Assembly: GCA_965205545.1 (NCBI GenBank)
Contig: OZ242170.1
Coordinates: forward strand, 1,302,001-1,366,000
DNA length: 64,000 nucleotides
DNA from: Bin55 sp965205545
GTDB taxonomy: Bacteria > Pseudomonadota > Gammaproteobacteria > Pseudomonadales > Azotimanducaceae
Direction of reading: 5' to 3'
Every line of letters begins with the position of its first letter. Positions within the stretch are counted from its first letter, which is position 1. Of the stretch, positions 8,564-17,647 are shown piece after piece. Position numbers and translations under genes: made by a program. Below the pieces are notes generated by a model. The model was not told where the DNA came from. It did not search any database and saw nothing but the letters and a program-made list of their open reading frames with translations.

Positions 8564-9690
8564 TGCTTACGAGTGCAGATAGCCATTACGACACCGAATG
8601 AAACGAGAGTTGTTACCGCTGAGGTACCACCGTAGCTGACCAACGGCAGGGGCAATCCGATGACAGGCAGCAGCCCCAATACCATAGCGACGTTTACAAC
8701 GACATAGAGGAAGAAAATGATCGCAATCCCTGCGCTAACAAGATGTCCGAATCCATTCGACGAACGAATACTCAGATAGAGTACCCGTATGAAGATTAGA
8801 AGATAGCATAACAATAAAAGAGTGCACCACACAAATCCCAATTCCTCTCCAATTACGGCGAGCACAAAGTCGGTATGTCCCTCGGGGAGAAAATCTAATT
8901 GGCTTTGCGTTCCATTGAAGAGCCCCTTGCCAGTCAGACCGCCTGAACCAATTGCGGTCTTGGACTGAAGTATGTTCCAACCTGCGTTCTGAGGATCGCT
9001 ATCGGGATTGAACAAAATGGAGATTCGGGTCCTGTGATAGTCGTGGAGAAGGTAGAGCCACGCGAATGGAACCGACGCGGCAAATAGCACGATTGCCAAC
9101 ACAATCCAGTACCACCGTAGTCCAACGACAAACAAGACTCCCGCGGTTCCCAACAGCAGAATCATTGCCGTGCCATAGTCCGGCTGCAAGAGCACGAGTG
9201 CAGTTGGAATGCCCGCTATTGCAAGCACCACGCAGAAATCCAACAATTTCAGTTTGAACGAACGAAGGCAGAAGTACCAACCGATCATTAGGGGAATTGC
9301 CAGCTTCAGCAATTCGGATGGCTGAAAGCGGGGCAGTCCCGGCAAGTCCAACCAACGTTGCGAACCCTTTGACGACTCGCCAAAGAACATGACCACAACG
9401 AGCAGCAAAACCACACCAACGTAGATCATTGGAGTCAACCTAAAGTAGGTCAGCGGCGATATGCAGCAGGCAGCCACCATCAAGGCGAATCCGAACCCTA
9501 GTTTCACCACCAAGGAAATCAGAGCAGATTGGTCTTTCCCGAGAGAGCTGTAGAGAACCACCAGTCCAAAAATAGCAACAAGACCCAACAGGATGGTCAG
9601 CCACGGGTCGAGATTGAAATTCTTTCTTGCGGTGTTTGTTAGATAGGGCAGGAATCCCGACGTGGTCGGAGCGTTGAGATAATCAGTCAC
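8545..9690 (-). CDS. rodA: Rod-shape-determining SEDS glycosyltransferase RodA
   Basis: RodA polymerises glycan strands from lipid II in the elongasome, paired with PBP2. The 381-residue protein is highly hydrophobic with about ten membrane segments, and shows SEDS-family stretches such as QPDYGTAMILL and LPLVSYGGTSAV near the C-terminus. It overlaps mrdA by 8 bases upstream and mltB by 19 bases downstream, so the three are coupled. Confidence 0.96.
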   Translation of the reverse strand: MTDYLNAPTTSGFLPYLTNTARKNFNLDPWLTILLGLVAIFGLVVLYSSLGKDQSALISLVVKLGFGFALMVAACCISPLTYFRLTPMIYVGVVLLLVVVMFFGESSKGSQRWLDLPGLPRFQPSELLKLAIPLMIGWYFCLRSFKLKLLDFCVVLAIAGIPTALVLLQPDYGTAMILLLGTAGVLFVVGLRWYWIVLAIVLFAASVPFAWLYLLHDYHRTRISILFNPDSDPQNAGWNILQSKTAIGSGGLTGKGLFNGTQSQLDFLPEGHTDFVLAVIGEELGFVWCTLLLLCYLLIFIRVLYLSIRSSNGFGHLVSAGIAIIFFLYVVVNVAMVLGLLPVIGLPLPLVSYGGTSAVTTLVSFGVVMAICTRKQWMDRE

Positions 9691-11599
9691 GGGAAAGTGC
9701 GACAGTTCGATTCAAGTAGGATTCGATGAGTTTTCTTGCAATCGGACCGGCAATTTTTGAGCCCCCTCCATCGATGCCTCCGTTCTCAACTACCACCGCA
9801 ACAACAATCACCGGATCCTCCGGCGGAGAGAAGGCAAAGAACAGGGCGTGCTTTCGCTGAGTTTCTGGAAGCAATTCGTCGTTGTACTCTTCGCCCTGTG
9901 GGATTTCCACAACTTGGGCAGTGCCGGATTTCCCTGCCATTTCAAAGGGAATATCCATACCAATGTATGCCCAGGCTACTCCATTCTGCTTATAGCCCAA
10001 CCCACCCCTGTGAACTACGGCTTTAAGCGCTTCGATCATTTGGTCCCAATCTTCGTCTGTTGGACCTTCTACTTTCGGATACTGCTCTGTGAACCCTTCG
10101 TCCAACTCGATTGGTTTATCGCTCGACAAAAGCAGACGGGGTCGCACCCACTCTCCGCGATTGGCAATGACTGTCGCAGCAGTTGCCATCTGCAAGGGCG
10201 TAACCATCATCCCACCTTGTCCAATCGCCAGATTCACTGAATCTCCCGGATACCATTCGTCGTTCAAAGTCTCCTTCTTCCACCGTGTCGACGGCATGAG
10301 GCCAGGATCTGCGTCGGCAACATCGATTGCCGTAGCCCTCCCGTAGCCGAATTGAGCAGCAAAACTTGCCAAGTCGTCTACATGGAGTCTAGTGCTCATG
10401 TCGTAGAAGTAAATGTTGGAGGAGCGATAGATGGCTCGATAGAGATCAATCTCTCCCTGGCCTCCTGTGCCTTGTACATTCCAGTCCCAGTCACGCCATA
10501 TTCGAGAGACGTTTGGAAGTCGAAACTCTCCATTCGGATCCGATATGACCTCTTCCCAGTCGGTCGCTCCAAAACTCAATCCTGCCAACCCAATAACAGG
10601 TTTAAAGGTGGACCCTGGGGGATAGGTGCCCTGCGTCGCCCGGTTGAACAGCGGGGTATCACGACGAGCGATAAGATCGGTATATCCACGGTCTGTCATG
10701 CCCATGACGAAGAAATTTGGGTCATAGGTTGGCTTGCTGACAAGGGCGAGAATTCCTCCCGTATTGGGATCTATGGCTACAACAGCTCCCCGGCGATCCC
10801 CGATTTCCTCATCGGCCAAACGCTGCAGGTTGGAGTCGACGTGAAGAGTAAGCGTTCGTCCGCGTACAGGCGGCACTTGGTTGAGCTCTCTCATAACTCG
10901 ACCGTGCACGTTCACTTCAACCGTACGATGTCCCACTTGGCCGTGCAATTCGGTCTCATAGAACTTTTCTATGCCGCGTCTACCGACGTATTTTGTGGCG
11001 GCATACCTAACACTGTCGAGTCGCTGCAGATCCTCCGTAGTAACCTGCCGCACAGAGCCTACAACGTGAGCCATCAATCCGGCCATGGGATACTCCCGCA
11101 AAGTTTCCGTTGTTACAAAAACATCGGGATAGCGATAGCGATTGACTGCGAATATCGCCAACTCCTTGTCGCTCAAATGCCGCTTCAACGTTACCTTTTC
11201 GCCGGTTCGCGGTCGCAACTGAACTTTGAGCCGCTTTCGGAAGCTCTCTTCCTCGTCGGCGGTGAATTCAATGATTTCTCTGATCCGTCCCAGCAACTCA
11301 TCTACATCGTCAACGTTTTCTCCAATTACCGAAAGTGACTGAACTTGCCGATTGCGAGCAAGCGCCACTCCGTTTCGATCGTAGATTAGGCCCCTTGCAG
11401 GAGCGATGGGTTGTGTGACCAATCGATTTTCTCTGGCTCGTGTTTCGTAGCGTTCGTGGTCGACGATCTGCAGCTGATACAGACGAAACACAAGCCCTCC
11501 AACCACCAGCAAGCCAATTGCTCCGATCGCCAGGGATCGGAAGAGAAGCGTTCCTTGTAGCTCCTTGGGTAGTTGGAGTGTTGATCGCTCAACTTTCAT
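9683..11599 (-). CDS. mrdA: Penicillin-binding protein 2 (elongasome transpeptidase)
   Basis: PBP2 cross-links new peptidoglycan during lateral wall growth. The 638-residue protein has one N-terminal membrane segment, a dimerisation region (YDRNGVALARN), and a transpeptidase domain with STFK (about S331), SSN (about 393) and KSGTAQ (about 555). The start at 11599 gives MKVERSTLQL before the membrane segment and overlaps rlmH by 11 bases. An upstream in-frame start at 11659 would extend into rlmH and is less likely. Confidence 0.96.
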   Translation of the reverse strand: MKVERSTLQLPKELQGTLLFRSLAIGAIGLLVVGGLVFRLYQLQIVDHERYETRARENRLVTQPIAPARGLIYDRNGVALARNRQVQSLSVIGENVDDVDELLGRIREIIEFTADEEESFRKRLKVQLRPRTGEKVTLKRHLSDKELAIFAVNRYRYPDVFVTTETLREYPMAGLMAHVVGSVRQVTTEDLQRLDSVRYAATKYVGRRGIEKFYETELHGQVGHRTVEVNVHGRVMRELNQVPPVRGRTLTLHVDSNLQRLADEEIGDRRGAVVAIDPNTGGILALVSKPTYDPNFFVMGMTDRGYTDLIARRDTPLFNRATQGTYPPGSTFKPVIGLAGLSFGATDWEEVISDPNGEFRLPNVSRIWRDWDWNVQGTGGQGEIDLYRAIYRSSNIYFYDMSTRLHVDDLASFAAQFGYGRATAIDVADADPGLMPSTRWKKETLNDEWYPGDSVNLAIGQGGMMVTPLQMATAATVIANRGEWVRPRLLLSSDKPIELDEGFTEQYPKVEGPTDEDWDQMIEALKAVVHRGGLGYKQNGVAWAYIGMDIPFEMAGKSGTAQVVEIPQGEEYNDELLPETQRKHALFFAFSPPEDPVIVVAVVVENGGIDGGGSKIAGPIARKLIESYLNRTVALSRD

Positions 11600-12023
11600 C
11601 GCGATGGTAGGGATGGCCTTCCAAAATCGAATGTGCTCGATAAAGTTGCTCGCAGACAATCAAGCGAGCTATTGAGTAGGGAAATGTTAGCTTAGACAAA
11701 GACCAAAGTGACCCGACTCGTTGCCTTTCAGGTGGCGTAAAGCCTTCAGAATCTCCAATTAGAAAACTCACCGTCTTAAACTCCATGAGCCACTGCTGAA
11801 AATTTCTTGTCAATTGTTCAGTCGTCCACTGTTGGCCACGTTGGTCCAACATGATGATTTTGGACGAAGATCCAGCTTGTTGCAACATGCGGTCAAACTT
11901 GGTACGACTTGGTTTGTTTCGTATGCGCGCTAATGAGAGTTCGGGCATTCGTCTCGTGTAATCGCCTACCGCCGATTCGACCCATGAGGGGTCTTTGCCA
12001 AAGTAGAGCACCTGAAATTTCAC
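11589..12023 (-). CDS. rlmH: 23S rRNA pseudouridine-1915 N3-methyltransferase
   Basis: SPOUT-class enzyme that methylates pseudouridine 1915 in helix 69 of 23S rRNA. The 144 residues include the knot region FLIGDSEGF and WSLSKLTFPY, and the C-terminal YRAHSILEGHPYHR motif. It is slightly shorter than the E. coli protein (155). It overlaps rsfS by four bases and mrdA by 11, within the conserved nadD-rsfS-rlmH-mrdA-rodA order. Confidence 0.96.
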   Translation of the reverse strand: MKFQVLYFGKDPSWVESAVGDYTRRMPELSLARIRNKPSRTKFDRMLQQAGSSSKIIMLDQRGQQWTTEQLTRNFQQWLMEFKTVSFLIGDSEGFTPPERQRVGSLWSLSKLTFPYSIARLIVCEQLYRAHSILEGHPYHRDES

Positions 12024-12364
12024 ATTAGTCGTTCAGTGCGTTTTTCCGACTCCCACAATCGCTCGAGTTGGTAGAAATCTCGAGCCTTGCCTTGCATTAC
12101 ATGCAGAATCGTCTCACCGAAGTCCACAAGCACCCATTCGGCCCTCTCCTGACCTTCCACTCCCAATACCGGAATGTGCCGTTTTTTCGACTCGTAAAGG
12201 AGGAAATCGACGATAGCTGAAACGTGACGACTGGATGTACCAGAGGCTACGAGCATGTAGTCGGTCATGTCCGTGAGACGGCGCACGTCAAGGACAGCAA
12301 TGTCGAGTGCTTTTCTATCCTCGAGCAATTCGACAAGGACATCGCTTAGATCTTGGTCGGCCAG
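12020..12364 (-). CDS. rsfS: Ribosomal silencing factor RsfS, apparent CTG start
   Basis: RsfS binds L14 and blocks subunit joining when nutrients are scarce. Body motifs TDYMLVASGTSSRHV, GVEGQERAEWVLVDFG and YQLERLWE are diagnostic. The first TTG (12328) would remove the conserved first helix; upstream codons read LADQDLSDVLVELLEDRKA, which fits the family. The only near-cognate start there is CTG at 12364, with AAAGGA six bases upstream overlapping the nadD stop. From CTG the product is 114 residues, against about 105 in E. coli. Confidence 0.9.
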   Translation of the reverse strand: MADQDLSDVLVELLEDRKALDIAVLDVRRLTDMTDYMLVASGTSSRHVSAIVDFLLYESKKRHIPVLGVEGQERAEWVLVDFGETILHVMQGKARDFYQLERLWESEKRTERLM

Positions 12365-12370
12365 CGAGAA

Positions 12371-12376
12371 TCCTTT
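12371..12376 (-). promoter_or_regulatory. Shine-Dalgarno AAAGGA for the CTG start of rsfS
   Basis: AAAGGA on the minus strand overlaps the nadD stop codon and lies six bases before the CTG at 12364. Good spacing and the lack of any other start in this frame support CTG initiation. Confidence 0.5.
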
Positions 12377-12980
12377 AGCTTTGGTACAACCCGTTCTGCA
12401 TTATATGTTCCAGAATCTCTTGGGGGAGCATTTCGGACACATCTAGTCCGTTTCTTAGCCGCTGCCGAATATCCGTCGCAGAAATATCCGGCATTTTCGT
12501 TCGCGAAACGTAGAACCTGCCGGGTCCATCCAGCAATCGGTGTGCATGGGAAACTTGTCTGAACACTGTTGAGTTGACTCTCTGTTCAGTCTGCGGTCGG
12601 GACAAGACAAACATGCTGGCAAACTCTGGAAGCTTCTCCGCGCCGTACCAACTAGCAATGTTCTTGAACGCATCAGAACCGAGCACCCAAATCACCGTGC
12701 AGTTCGTTTCCATCGCTAAGGCTTGCAGCGTCTCGATTGTGCGTGTCGGTCCTTTGCTCATGTCTTCAAATCGAGATGCAACAAAATGCTCATCGAGTTT
12801 GGATGCAAGGAGTGACATTTGCCAGCGGTGTTCGAAACTTGCTTTGGGAGGCTGTCGTAGCTGCGGAATCGGGGCAGGCATTAGTACAACTGTTGCGTCA
12901 CCTAGACTCGTTGATGCATGACGTGCTGCCGCCAAGTGACCAAAGTGGATCGGATCGAACGTGCCCCCAAAAACAACCAT
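12375..12980 (-). CDS. nadD: Nicotinate-nucleotide adenylyltransferase
   Basis: Converts nicotinate mononucleotide and ATP to nicotinate adenine dinucleotide in NAD synthesis. The 201 residues start with the nucleotidyltransferase motif GGTFDPIHFGHL and end with ISATDIRQRL, the second signature of this fold. It heads the conserved block with rsfS and rlmH. holA, often upstream, is not here; a Lon-domain protein lies 72 bases upstream instead. Confidence 0.96.
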   Translation of the reverse strand: MVVFGGTFDPIHFGHLAAARHASTSLGDATVVLMPAPIPQLRQPPKASFEHRWQMSLLASKLDEHFVASRFEDMSKGPTRTIETLQALAMETNCTVIWVLGSDAFKNIASWYGAEKLPEFASMFVLSRPQTEQRVNSTVFRQVSHAHRLLDGPGRFYVSRTKMPDISATDIRQRLRNGLDVSEMLPQEILEHIMQNGLYQS

Positions 12981-13052
12981 GAAACGTAATCAGGAATTTA
13001 GAGAGCTTCGTGATAGCCTGCGAACCGTTCGATCAGGCATTCGGGCAATAGC

Positions 13053-13664
13053 CTAGTCATCGCGCATCGAATTCTCATGCAACCACTCCCAGATCAGATC
13101 GAGACGACGGTGGGCGTTGCCGATTTCGAGAAGTCGTTGCCGGTAATGTACATCCATCATAATGTGTTCAGCGAGCCTCATGCTCACGGACGAGGCGTCC
13201 TCGAAGTCCACGTCGATGACGTAACCTCGAGAACGGGTCGCCTCAGCGACTTGTTTGAGTACCTCCACCAACCTCTTGTCTGAATCTCGAATGGCAGCCT
13301 TCGGTTCGTCCATCTCAATTCGAACATGTGCCATACACAAGTGGTCGTCTTGTTCCCAAGTATTCTCGATGCTGATCTTTGCGCCGCCTTCGGCAACAAT
13401 CTTGTAACGTCCATCATTTAGCCGAGTATGCTCACAAATCGAAGCTAAAGTGCCGACGCGATAGATTGCCGGGGTTCCGGTTGTCCCGCTCTCATGAACC
13501 TCTCCCCCTTCTCGCAACAGAACAACTCCAAATCCTGTGTCTGTTTGTATAGCTCTCTCGATCATGTTCACATAACGTGGTTCAAAAATGTGCAAAGGCA
13601 ATCGACCGTTCTTGAATAGGACGGTTCCGAGTGGAAAAAGGGGGAGTTCAAGTCGGGGAGTCAT
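13053..13664 (-). CDS. Lon N-terminal (substrate-binding) domain protein
   Basis: The 203 residues match the N-terminal domain of Lon protease (LPLFPLGTVLFKNGRLPLHIFEPRY and GFGVVLL), but there is no AAA+ or protease domain. Stand-alone forms are common in proteobacteria; their role is not settled and may involve substrate or partner binding in the cytosol. It has no signal peptide or membrane segment. It is co-directional with nadD, with a 72-base gap, so it may share a transcript. Confidence 0.85.
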   Translation of the reverse strand: MTPRLELPLFPLGTVLFKNGRLPLHIFEPRYVNMIERAIQTDTGFGVVLLREGGEVHESGTTGTPAIYRVGTLASICEHTRLNDGRYKIVAEGGAKISIENTWEQDDHLCMAHVRIEMDEPKAAIRDSDKRLVEVLKQVAEATRSRGYVIDVDFEDASSVSMRLAEHIMMDVHYRQRLLEIGNAHRRLDLIWEWLHENSMRDD

Positions 13665-13771
13665 GGTTCAATGACGCCCCACTCCATGCACGCGACAACC
13701 TGATACACGGGTCTCACTGAGGTCCTTGATTCCATAGTACGTCATTTGAGTTCTACGAGTGGTCAAACCCT

Positions 13772-14587
13772 TCACGCAAACGTGACGCTGCCGAGCAGCA
13801 AACAACCAATAATCGCTCTATAAACCACAAACGGCGTCATGCCTACTCGATCAACGAGTCTGAGAAACGCCTCTATACACATGTATGCAGCTAGGAAGGA
13901 AACTAGCACACCCAATCCGAGAGCTGCCCAATCGGTACCAGACGATTGCCGGAGCGCGTCTATTCCGGTCAACCACGCTGCCGCAGCAATCGTAGGAATA
14001 GCAAGCAAGAACGAAAATCGAGCGGACGCTGTTCGGCTAAAACCGAGCAGCAAAGCAGCTGTAATCGTTATGCCAGAACGAGAAGTGCCAGGAACTAGAG
14101 CAAGAACCTGTGCCAAACCAATGAGAAGTGAGTGGCGAATGGAAATTGAATCCTCGTGCTTTTCTTTCTTGCCCGTCAAGTCGGCAGCTAATAAGGCTAT
14201 GGCGAACACGATCGTGGCAAGGCCAATTACGACAATCGAACGAAAGTGCAATTCGACGAGTTCCATCGACAAACCGCCTACAACGACAATTGGAAGCGTT
14301 GCTACCACCAGTTTTGCGACAAATTGCAATTCTTCGTTGTAGTCCCGATTCCAAACGCCTCGAAGTGATCCCCAGGCCAACTGCCCCAACCTGGAACGAA
14401 AATATGTAACAACTGCAAGCAAAGTGCCAAAGTGGGTGGCAACGTCAAATGTAAGCCCTTGATCGCTCCAACCGAAGAGTTTGGGCAGCAGAATCAAATG
14501 CGCAGAGCTGGAAATGGGCAGGAATTCTGTGAGCCCTTGCACAAGTGCAAGCACCACGAACTGAAGGTAGTCTGCTAATTGCACCAC
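13772..14587 (-). CDS. uppP: Undecaprenyl-diphosphatase (BacA family)
   Basis: Integral membrane enzyme that dephosphorylates undecaprenyl pyrophosphate so that the lipid carrier can be reused for peptidoglycan and other glycans. The 271-residue polytopic protein has both active-site motifs: ALVQGLTEFLPISSSAHL near the N-terminus and VPGTSRSGIT in the middle. Length is normal. It sits near the elongasome genes, with which it shares a pathway, and is divergent from the VOC gene. Confidence 0.97.
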   Translation of the reverse strand: MVQLADYLQFVVLALVQGLTEFLPISSSAHLILLPKLFGWSDQGLTFDVATHFGTLLAVVTYFRSRLGQLAWGSLRGVWNRDYNEELQFVAKLVVATLPIVVVGGLSMELVELHFRSIVVIGLATIVFAIALLAADLTGKKEKHEDSISIRHSLLIGLAQVLALVPGTSRSGITITAALLLGFSRTASARFSFLLAIPTIAAAAWLTGIDALRQSSGTDWAALGLGVLVSFLAAYMCIEAFLRLVDRVGMTPFVVYRAIIGCLLLGSVTFA

Positions 14588-14694
14588 GATTGGGAACTAC
14601 CGGCATTCAATAGCCCGGATCGAACAGGGCTCTTTTGCAAGTTAATTGGTCTTCTCGCATACTGCTCGATGATCGGCTAGCGAAACCATCGATG

Positions 14695-15105
14695 ATGATT
14701 GAATCAATTGACCACGTTGCACTGCCTATACGGAACGTTGACGAAATGCTCCAGTTCTATGAATCTTTGGGATTTCAAATCGAAAGTTCGCTCAAGCCCA
14801 AGCTCTACAGTGCGAATCTGCAAAACCAGAAAATCAATTTTCACTCACCCAGTCTATGGGAGGACAACCATTTCGGCTTGAGAGCCAAAAACGCCATGCC
14901 TGGGTGTGGTGATCTGTGTTTTGTATGGTCCGGATCGATTGATTCCTTGTTTGCACACTTGAAAAAAATTGCCTCACCTATAGAGGAGGGTCCCGTTTCG
15001 CGTCAAGGAGGCAGAAGCAACGGAAACGACATCGGCGCCAGCGTCTACACGAGGGATCCCGATGCAAATCTAATCGAGTTCATTTGCTATCCGAAACTCA
15101 GCTAG
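14695..15105 (+). CDS. VOC (glyoxalase/bleomycin-resistance fold) protein
   Basis: A 136-residue vicinal-oxygen-chelate protein. It opens with IDHVALPIRNVDEMLQFYESLGF, ends with the metal-ligand strand DANLIEFICY, and has a middle GDLCFVW strand. The first His and the last Glu fit metal binding; the second-half histidine usual in glyoxalase I is not obvious, so the substrate is unknown. The ATG at 14695 (or 14692) starts right at the domain. The 3' end overlaps ssb by four bases, convergently. Confidence 0.8.
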   Translation: MIESIDHVALPIRNVDEMLQFYESLGFQIESSLKPKLYSANLQNQKINFHSPSLWEDNHFGLRAKNAMPGCGDLCFVWSGSIDSLFAHLKKIASPIEEGPVSRQGGRSNGNDIGASVYTRDPDANLIEFICYPKLS

Positions 15106-15638
15106 AACGGTATGTCGTCGTCAAGATCGTCGAAGGAATCGCTTGAGCCACTTGAACTATCGGACTGAGACCCACTGCGTCTCGATCCTTCCCCGTAGCG
15201 CTCGCTTCGTCTACTGTAACTATCATCGGATGTTCCCGAAGTGCCGCCACTACTGCCTCCCCTAGGAGGCGAGCCGCCATAGCTACCACCCCTAGATTGG
15301 CCTCCGGACCCCCCTAGTAAGATCAGGTTGCGTGCATGGATTTCCGTACGATAATGGCGTTCACCGTCACGTTCCCACGAATTGGTGCGCAATTCGCCTT
15401 CTACAAAGCACTGTCGCCCCTTCTGCAAGTATTCCCCTGCGACTTCAGCGGTCCGACCAAAGCAAACTACGTCGTGCCAATCGGTTTCCTCTCGCCATTC
15501 TTCGGTGCGTGAGTCCTGCCAACGCCTTGTTGTTGCAATCCTAAACCTTGCAATTGGAGTGCCACTATTCGTAAATCTTGTTTCGGGATCTGCGCCAAGA
15601 TTGCCAAGAACCATGACCTTATTAAGACTTCGAGCCAT
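15102..15638 (-). CDS. ssb: Single-stranded DNA-binding protein
   Basis: Binds single-stranded DNA during replication and repair. The OB fold covers about residues 1-108 (MARSLNKVMVLGNLGADPETR, then WHDVVCFGRTAEVAGEYLQKG). A Gly/Ser-rich linker follows, and the acidic tip DDDIPF recruits partner proteins, PriA among them in E. coli. The 178-residue length is normal. Confidence 0.97.
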   Translation of the reverse strand: MARSLNKVMVLGNLGADPETRFTNSGTPIARFRIATTRRWQDSRTEEWREETDWHDVVCFGRTAEVAGEYLQKGRQCFVEGELRTNSWERDGERHYRTEIHARNLILLGGSGGQSRGGSYGGSPPRGGSSGGTSGTSDDSYSRRSERYGEGSRRSGSQSDSSSGSSDSFDDLDDDIPF

Positions 15639-15773
15639 ACAACTATCGAATCAAGTATCTGTCGGCAAATATATTAGCCCATGTACATCCGCTCCTAGAG
15701 GCAATGGAATTCAAGCCATCTCGCGCAACTCTTTGAATTTGCAGACCCAGGAAATTTGTTTGCCAGCAACATG

Positions 15774-16457
15774 TTAGCGTCCCATGATCTGGTGCCAAGT
15801 CTCTAGATCTCGAATCGATAGGTAGGAATTGCATGACCTAACTTCAGCAATCGTGGCATTGGGCACAGCACTGTAGTTGTGGCCAGGCAACAACAGCGTC
15901 TCGCTTGGTAAAGATTTGAGCTTCTGAAGGCTGTGAAACATGTCTTCCTTGTTGGACCCAGGTAGATCTACGCGACCGCATCCGTCGATAAACAGCGTGT
16001 CACCCGAAACAAGAGTATTGCGAATCCGAAAGCACTGAGAGCCCGGCGTGTGTCCCGGCGTGTGTAGAAACTCAATCCGCACAGGTCCAACATCAAGAGA
16101 GTCACCGGATTCAACACTAACTAAGTCCGAATCCGAAAGTCCCGTAACCCGCTTTACGCCACTGGACTCAAGCTTGTTGGCATAGACCTTGACCGGCCGT
16201 TTGCCGACAAGTTCAGCTACGCCTGCGATGTTTGAGCCTCGTATTCCTCCTCCCACGTGGTCTGGATGGTAGTGTGTTGCAAGCGCGGCTACTAGCTGGT
16301 AGTCGTTTTGATCGATGCGCTCCAACAGGCTGTCGATATCCCACGCGGGATCAACGAGGGCAACCTCTCGGGTTTCGCGGGAACCTACGATGTAGCAAAA
16401 GTTCGCCATAGGTCCAATTTCAATCTGCTCAATAATCAATTCGTCTTGGATCGACAT
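15774..16457 (-). CDS. MBL-fold metallo-hydrolase, glyoxalase II superfamily
   Basis: A 227-residue metallo-beta-lactamase-fold hydrolase. It has the metal motif THYHPDH, the second-site histidine in HTPGHTPGS, the bridging aspartate in SGDTLFIDGCGR and a final histidine in LPGHNYS. The CGRVDLPG stretch resembles glyoxalase II-like and ETHE1-like subgroups, which hydrolyse glutathione thioesters or oxidise persulfides; the sequence alone does not decide between them. It has no signal peptide, so it is cytosolic, and is divergent from the DUF1295 gene. Confidence 0.85.
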   Translation of the reverse strand: MSIQDELIIEQIEIGPMANFCYIVGSRETREVALVDPAWDIDSLLERIDQNDYQLVAALATHYHPDHVGGGIRGSNIAGVAELVGKRPVKVYANKLESSGVKRVTGLSDSDLVSVESGDSLDVGPVRIEFLHTPGHTPGSQCFRIRNTLVSGDTLFIDGCGRVDLPGSNKEDMFHSLQKLKSLPSETLLLPGHNYSAVPNATIAEVRSCNSYLSIRDLETWHQIMGR

Positions 16458-16618
16458 GGAAATCTCAACTACTGTGAAGCAAGCTGTTTAGTAAATGCAG
16501 CTTCGAGTAATGCTACCAGCGTCACCGATGCTCAACCATAGACTTCGCATTTAGCGTCGCTATTGTTGTCGTCGTTCAGATTTCGTGTAATGGTCACACA
16601 CTCGACAAGAGAAAGCCC

Positions 16619-17476
16619 ATGTTCGATTTCAGCTTATTTGGACATCCGCTTGCAGGAACCCCCATGGGAACAGCTTTGGACCTATGCATAGTTCTCGCGG
16701 CCCTCATATGGATTCTGTCTGTAGTAACGAGGGAATACTCTTGGATTGATCGCAGTTGGTCAATTTGCCCGCTGCTCTACTGCTTGGTTGTGGCCGCGTC
16801 GGTCAACTTTCAATCTCCCCGTGTTGCCCTAATGACCGCTCTCGTCGGTCTTTGGTCAGTGCGGCTAACCTTCAATTTCGTGCGAAAAGGGGGGTATTGG
16901 CGTGGAGGCGAAGACTATCGTTGGGCGGTTGTCAAGAAACGAATGGGACCAATTGGATTTCAAGCACTCAATATCACCTTCGTTGCGCCAGGACAAATGC
17001 TCATCATTTGGCTCTTCACTTCGCCCATTCATCTGGCTTGGCTAGGACAAGGTGTGCCGCTCGGCATGCTCGATCTCGTAGCCGCTGGGCTGTTTCTTGT
17101 CTTTTTTGTGGGGGAGTCAGTCGCGGACGAGCAAATGTGGCGATTTCAGCAAGACAAGAAAAAGCGACTTGCAGCAGGGGAGCAACCCAAGGAATCGTTC
17201 TTGAGGCACGGCTTGTATCGCTATAGCCGCCATCCAAACTATCTGTGCGAGATGGCACTGTGGTGTTCGTTTTATCTCTTTGGCGTCGCGGCATCGGGAA
17301 TCTGGTTTCACTGGACTGGATTGGGGTGTATTGCACTCATTGCCCTATTTGCAGGGTCTATTCCGTTGACCGAGTCGATTTCCTCGTCAAAGTATCCTGA
17401 CTACAAGGCCTACAAACAAACTACCCCCATGCTCATTCCCTTTCTCAAGTTCAATCGATCAGTAGCCGAGAACTAA
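16619..17476 (+). CDS. DUF1295 / steroid 5-alpha-reductase-like membrane protein
   Basis: A 285-residue polytopic membrane protein with about seven hydrophobic segments. The C-terminal signature YRYSRHPNYLCEMALW followed by SSSKYPDYKAYKQTTP defines DUF1295, related to 3-oxo-5-alpha-steroid 4-dehydrogenases and isoprenylcysteine methyltransferases. A reductase or methyltransferase acting on lipids is possible; the substrate is unknown. GAGAAAG lies just upstream of the ATG. It stands alone between divergent and co-directional neighbours. Confidence 0.85.
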   Translation: MFDFSLFGHPLAGTPMGTALDLCIVLAALIWILSVVTREYSWIDRSWSICPLLYCLVVAASVNFQSPRVALMTALVGLWSVRLTFNFVRKGGYWRGGEDYRWAVVKKRMGPIGFQALNITFVAPGQMLIIWLFTSPIHLAWLGQGVPLGMLDLVAAGLFLVFFVGESVADEQMWRFQQDKKKRLAAGEQPKESFLRHGLYRYSRHPNYLCEMALWCSFYLFGVAASGIWFHWTGLGCIALIALFAGSIPLTESISSSKYPDYKAYKQTTPMLIPFLKFNRSVAEN

Positions 17477-17647
17477 TGGTCAGTGTCACATTGGTGCATT
17501 CGATCTGCGGTGCCGAAACCGTACCCCAACGCGCTCTGCTCGTAAGAAAACTAATCGGGAAGCTTGTAACATCAAACTTGCTTCAGCAAGCCTTTGTATG
17601 GGTGCTCGGCATTTTCAATCCTGTAAATCTCGCTAGGTAAATTTCGT

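Noticed and set aside
10352..11338. Plus-strand open frame of 328 codons
   Set aside because: Entirely antisense to mrdA, which has all penicillin-binding motifs; no family features in the antisense product.
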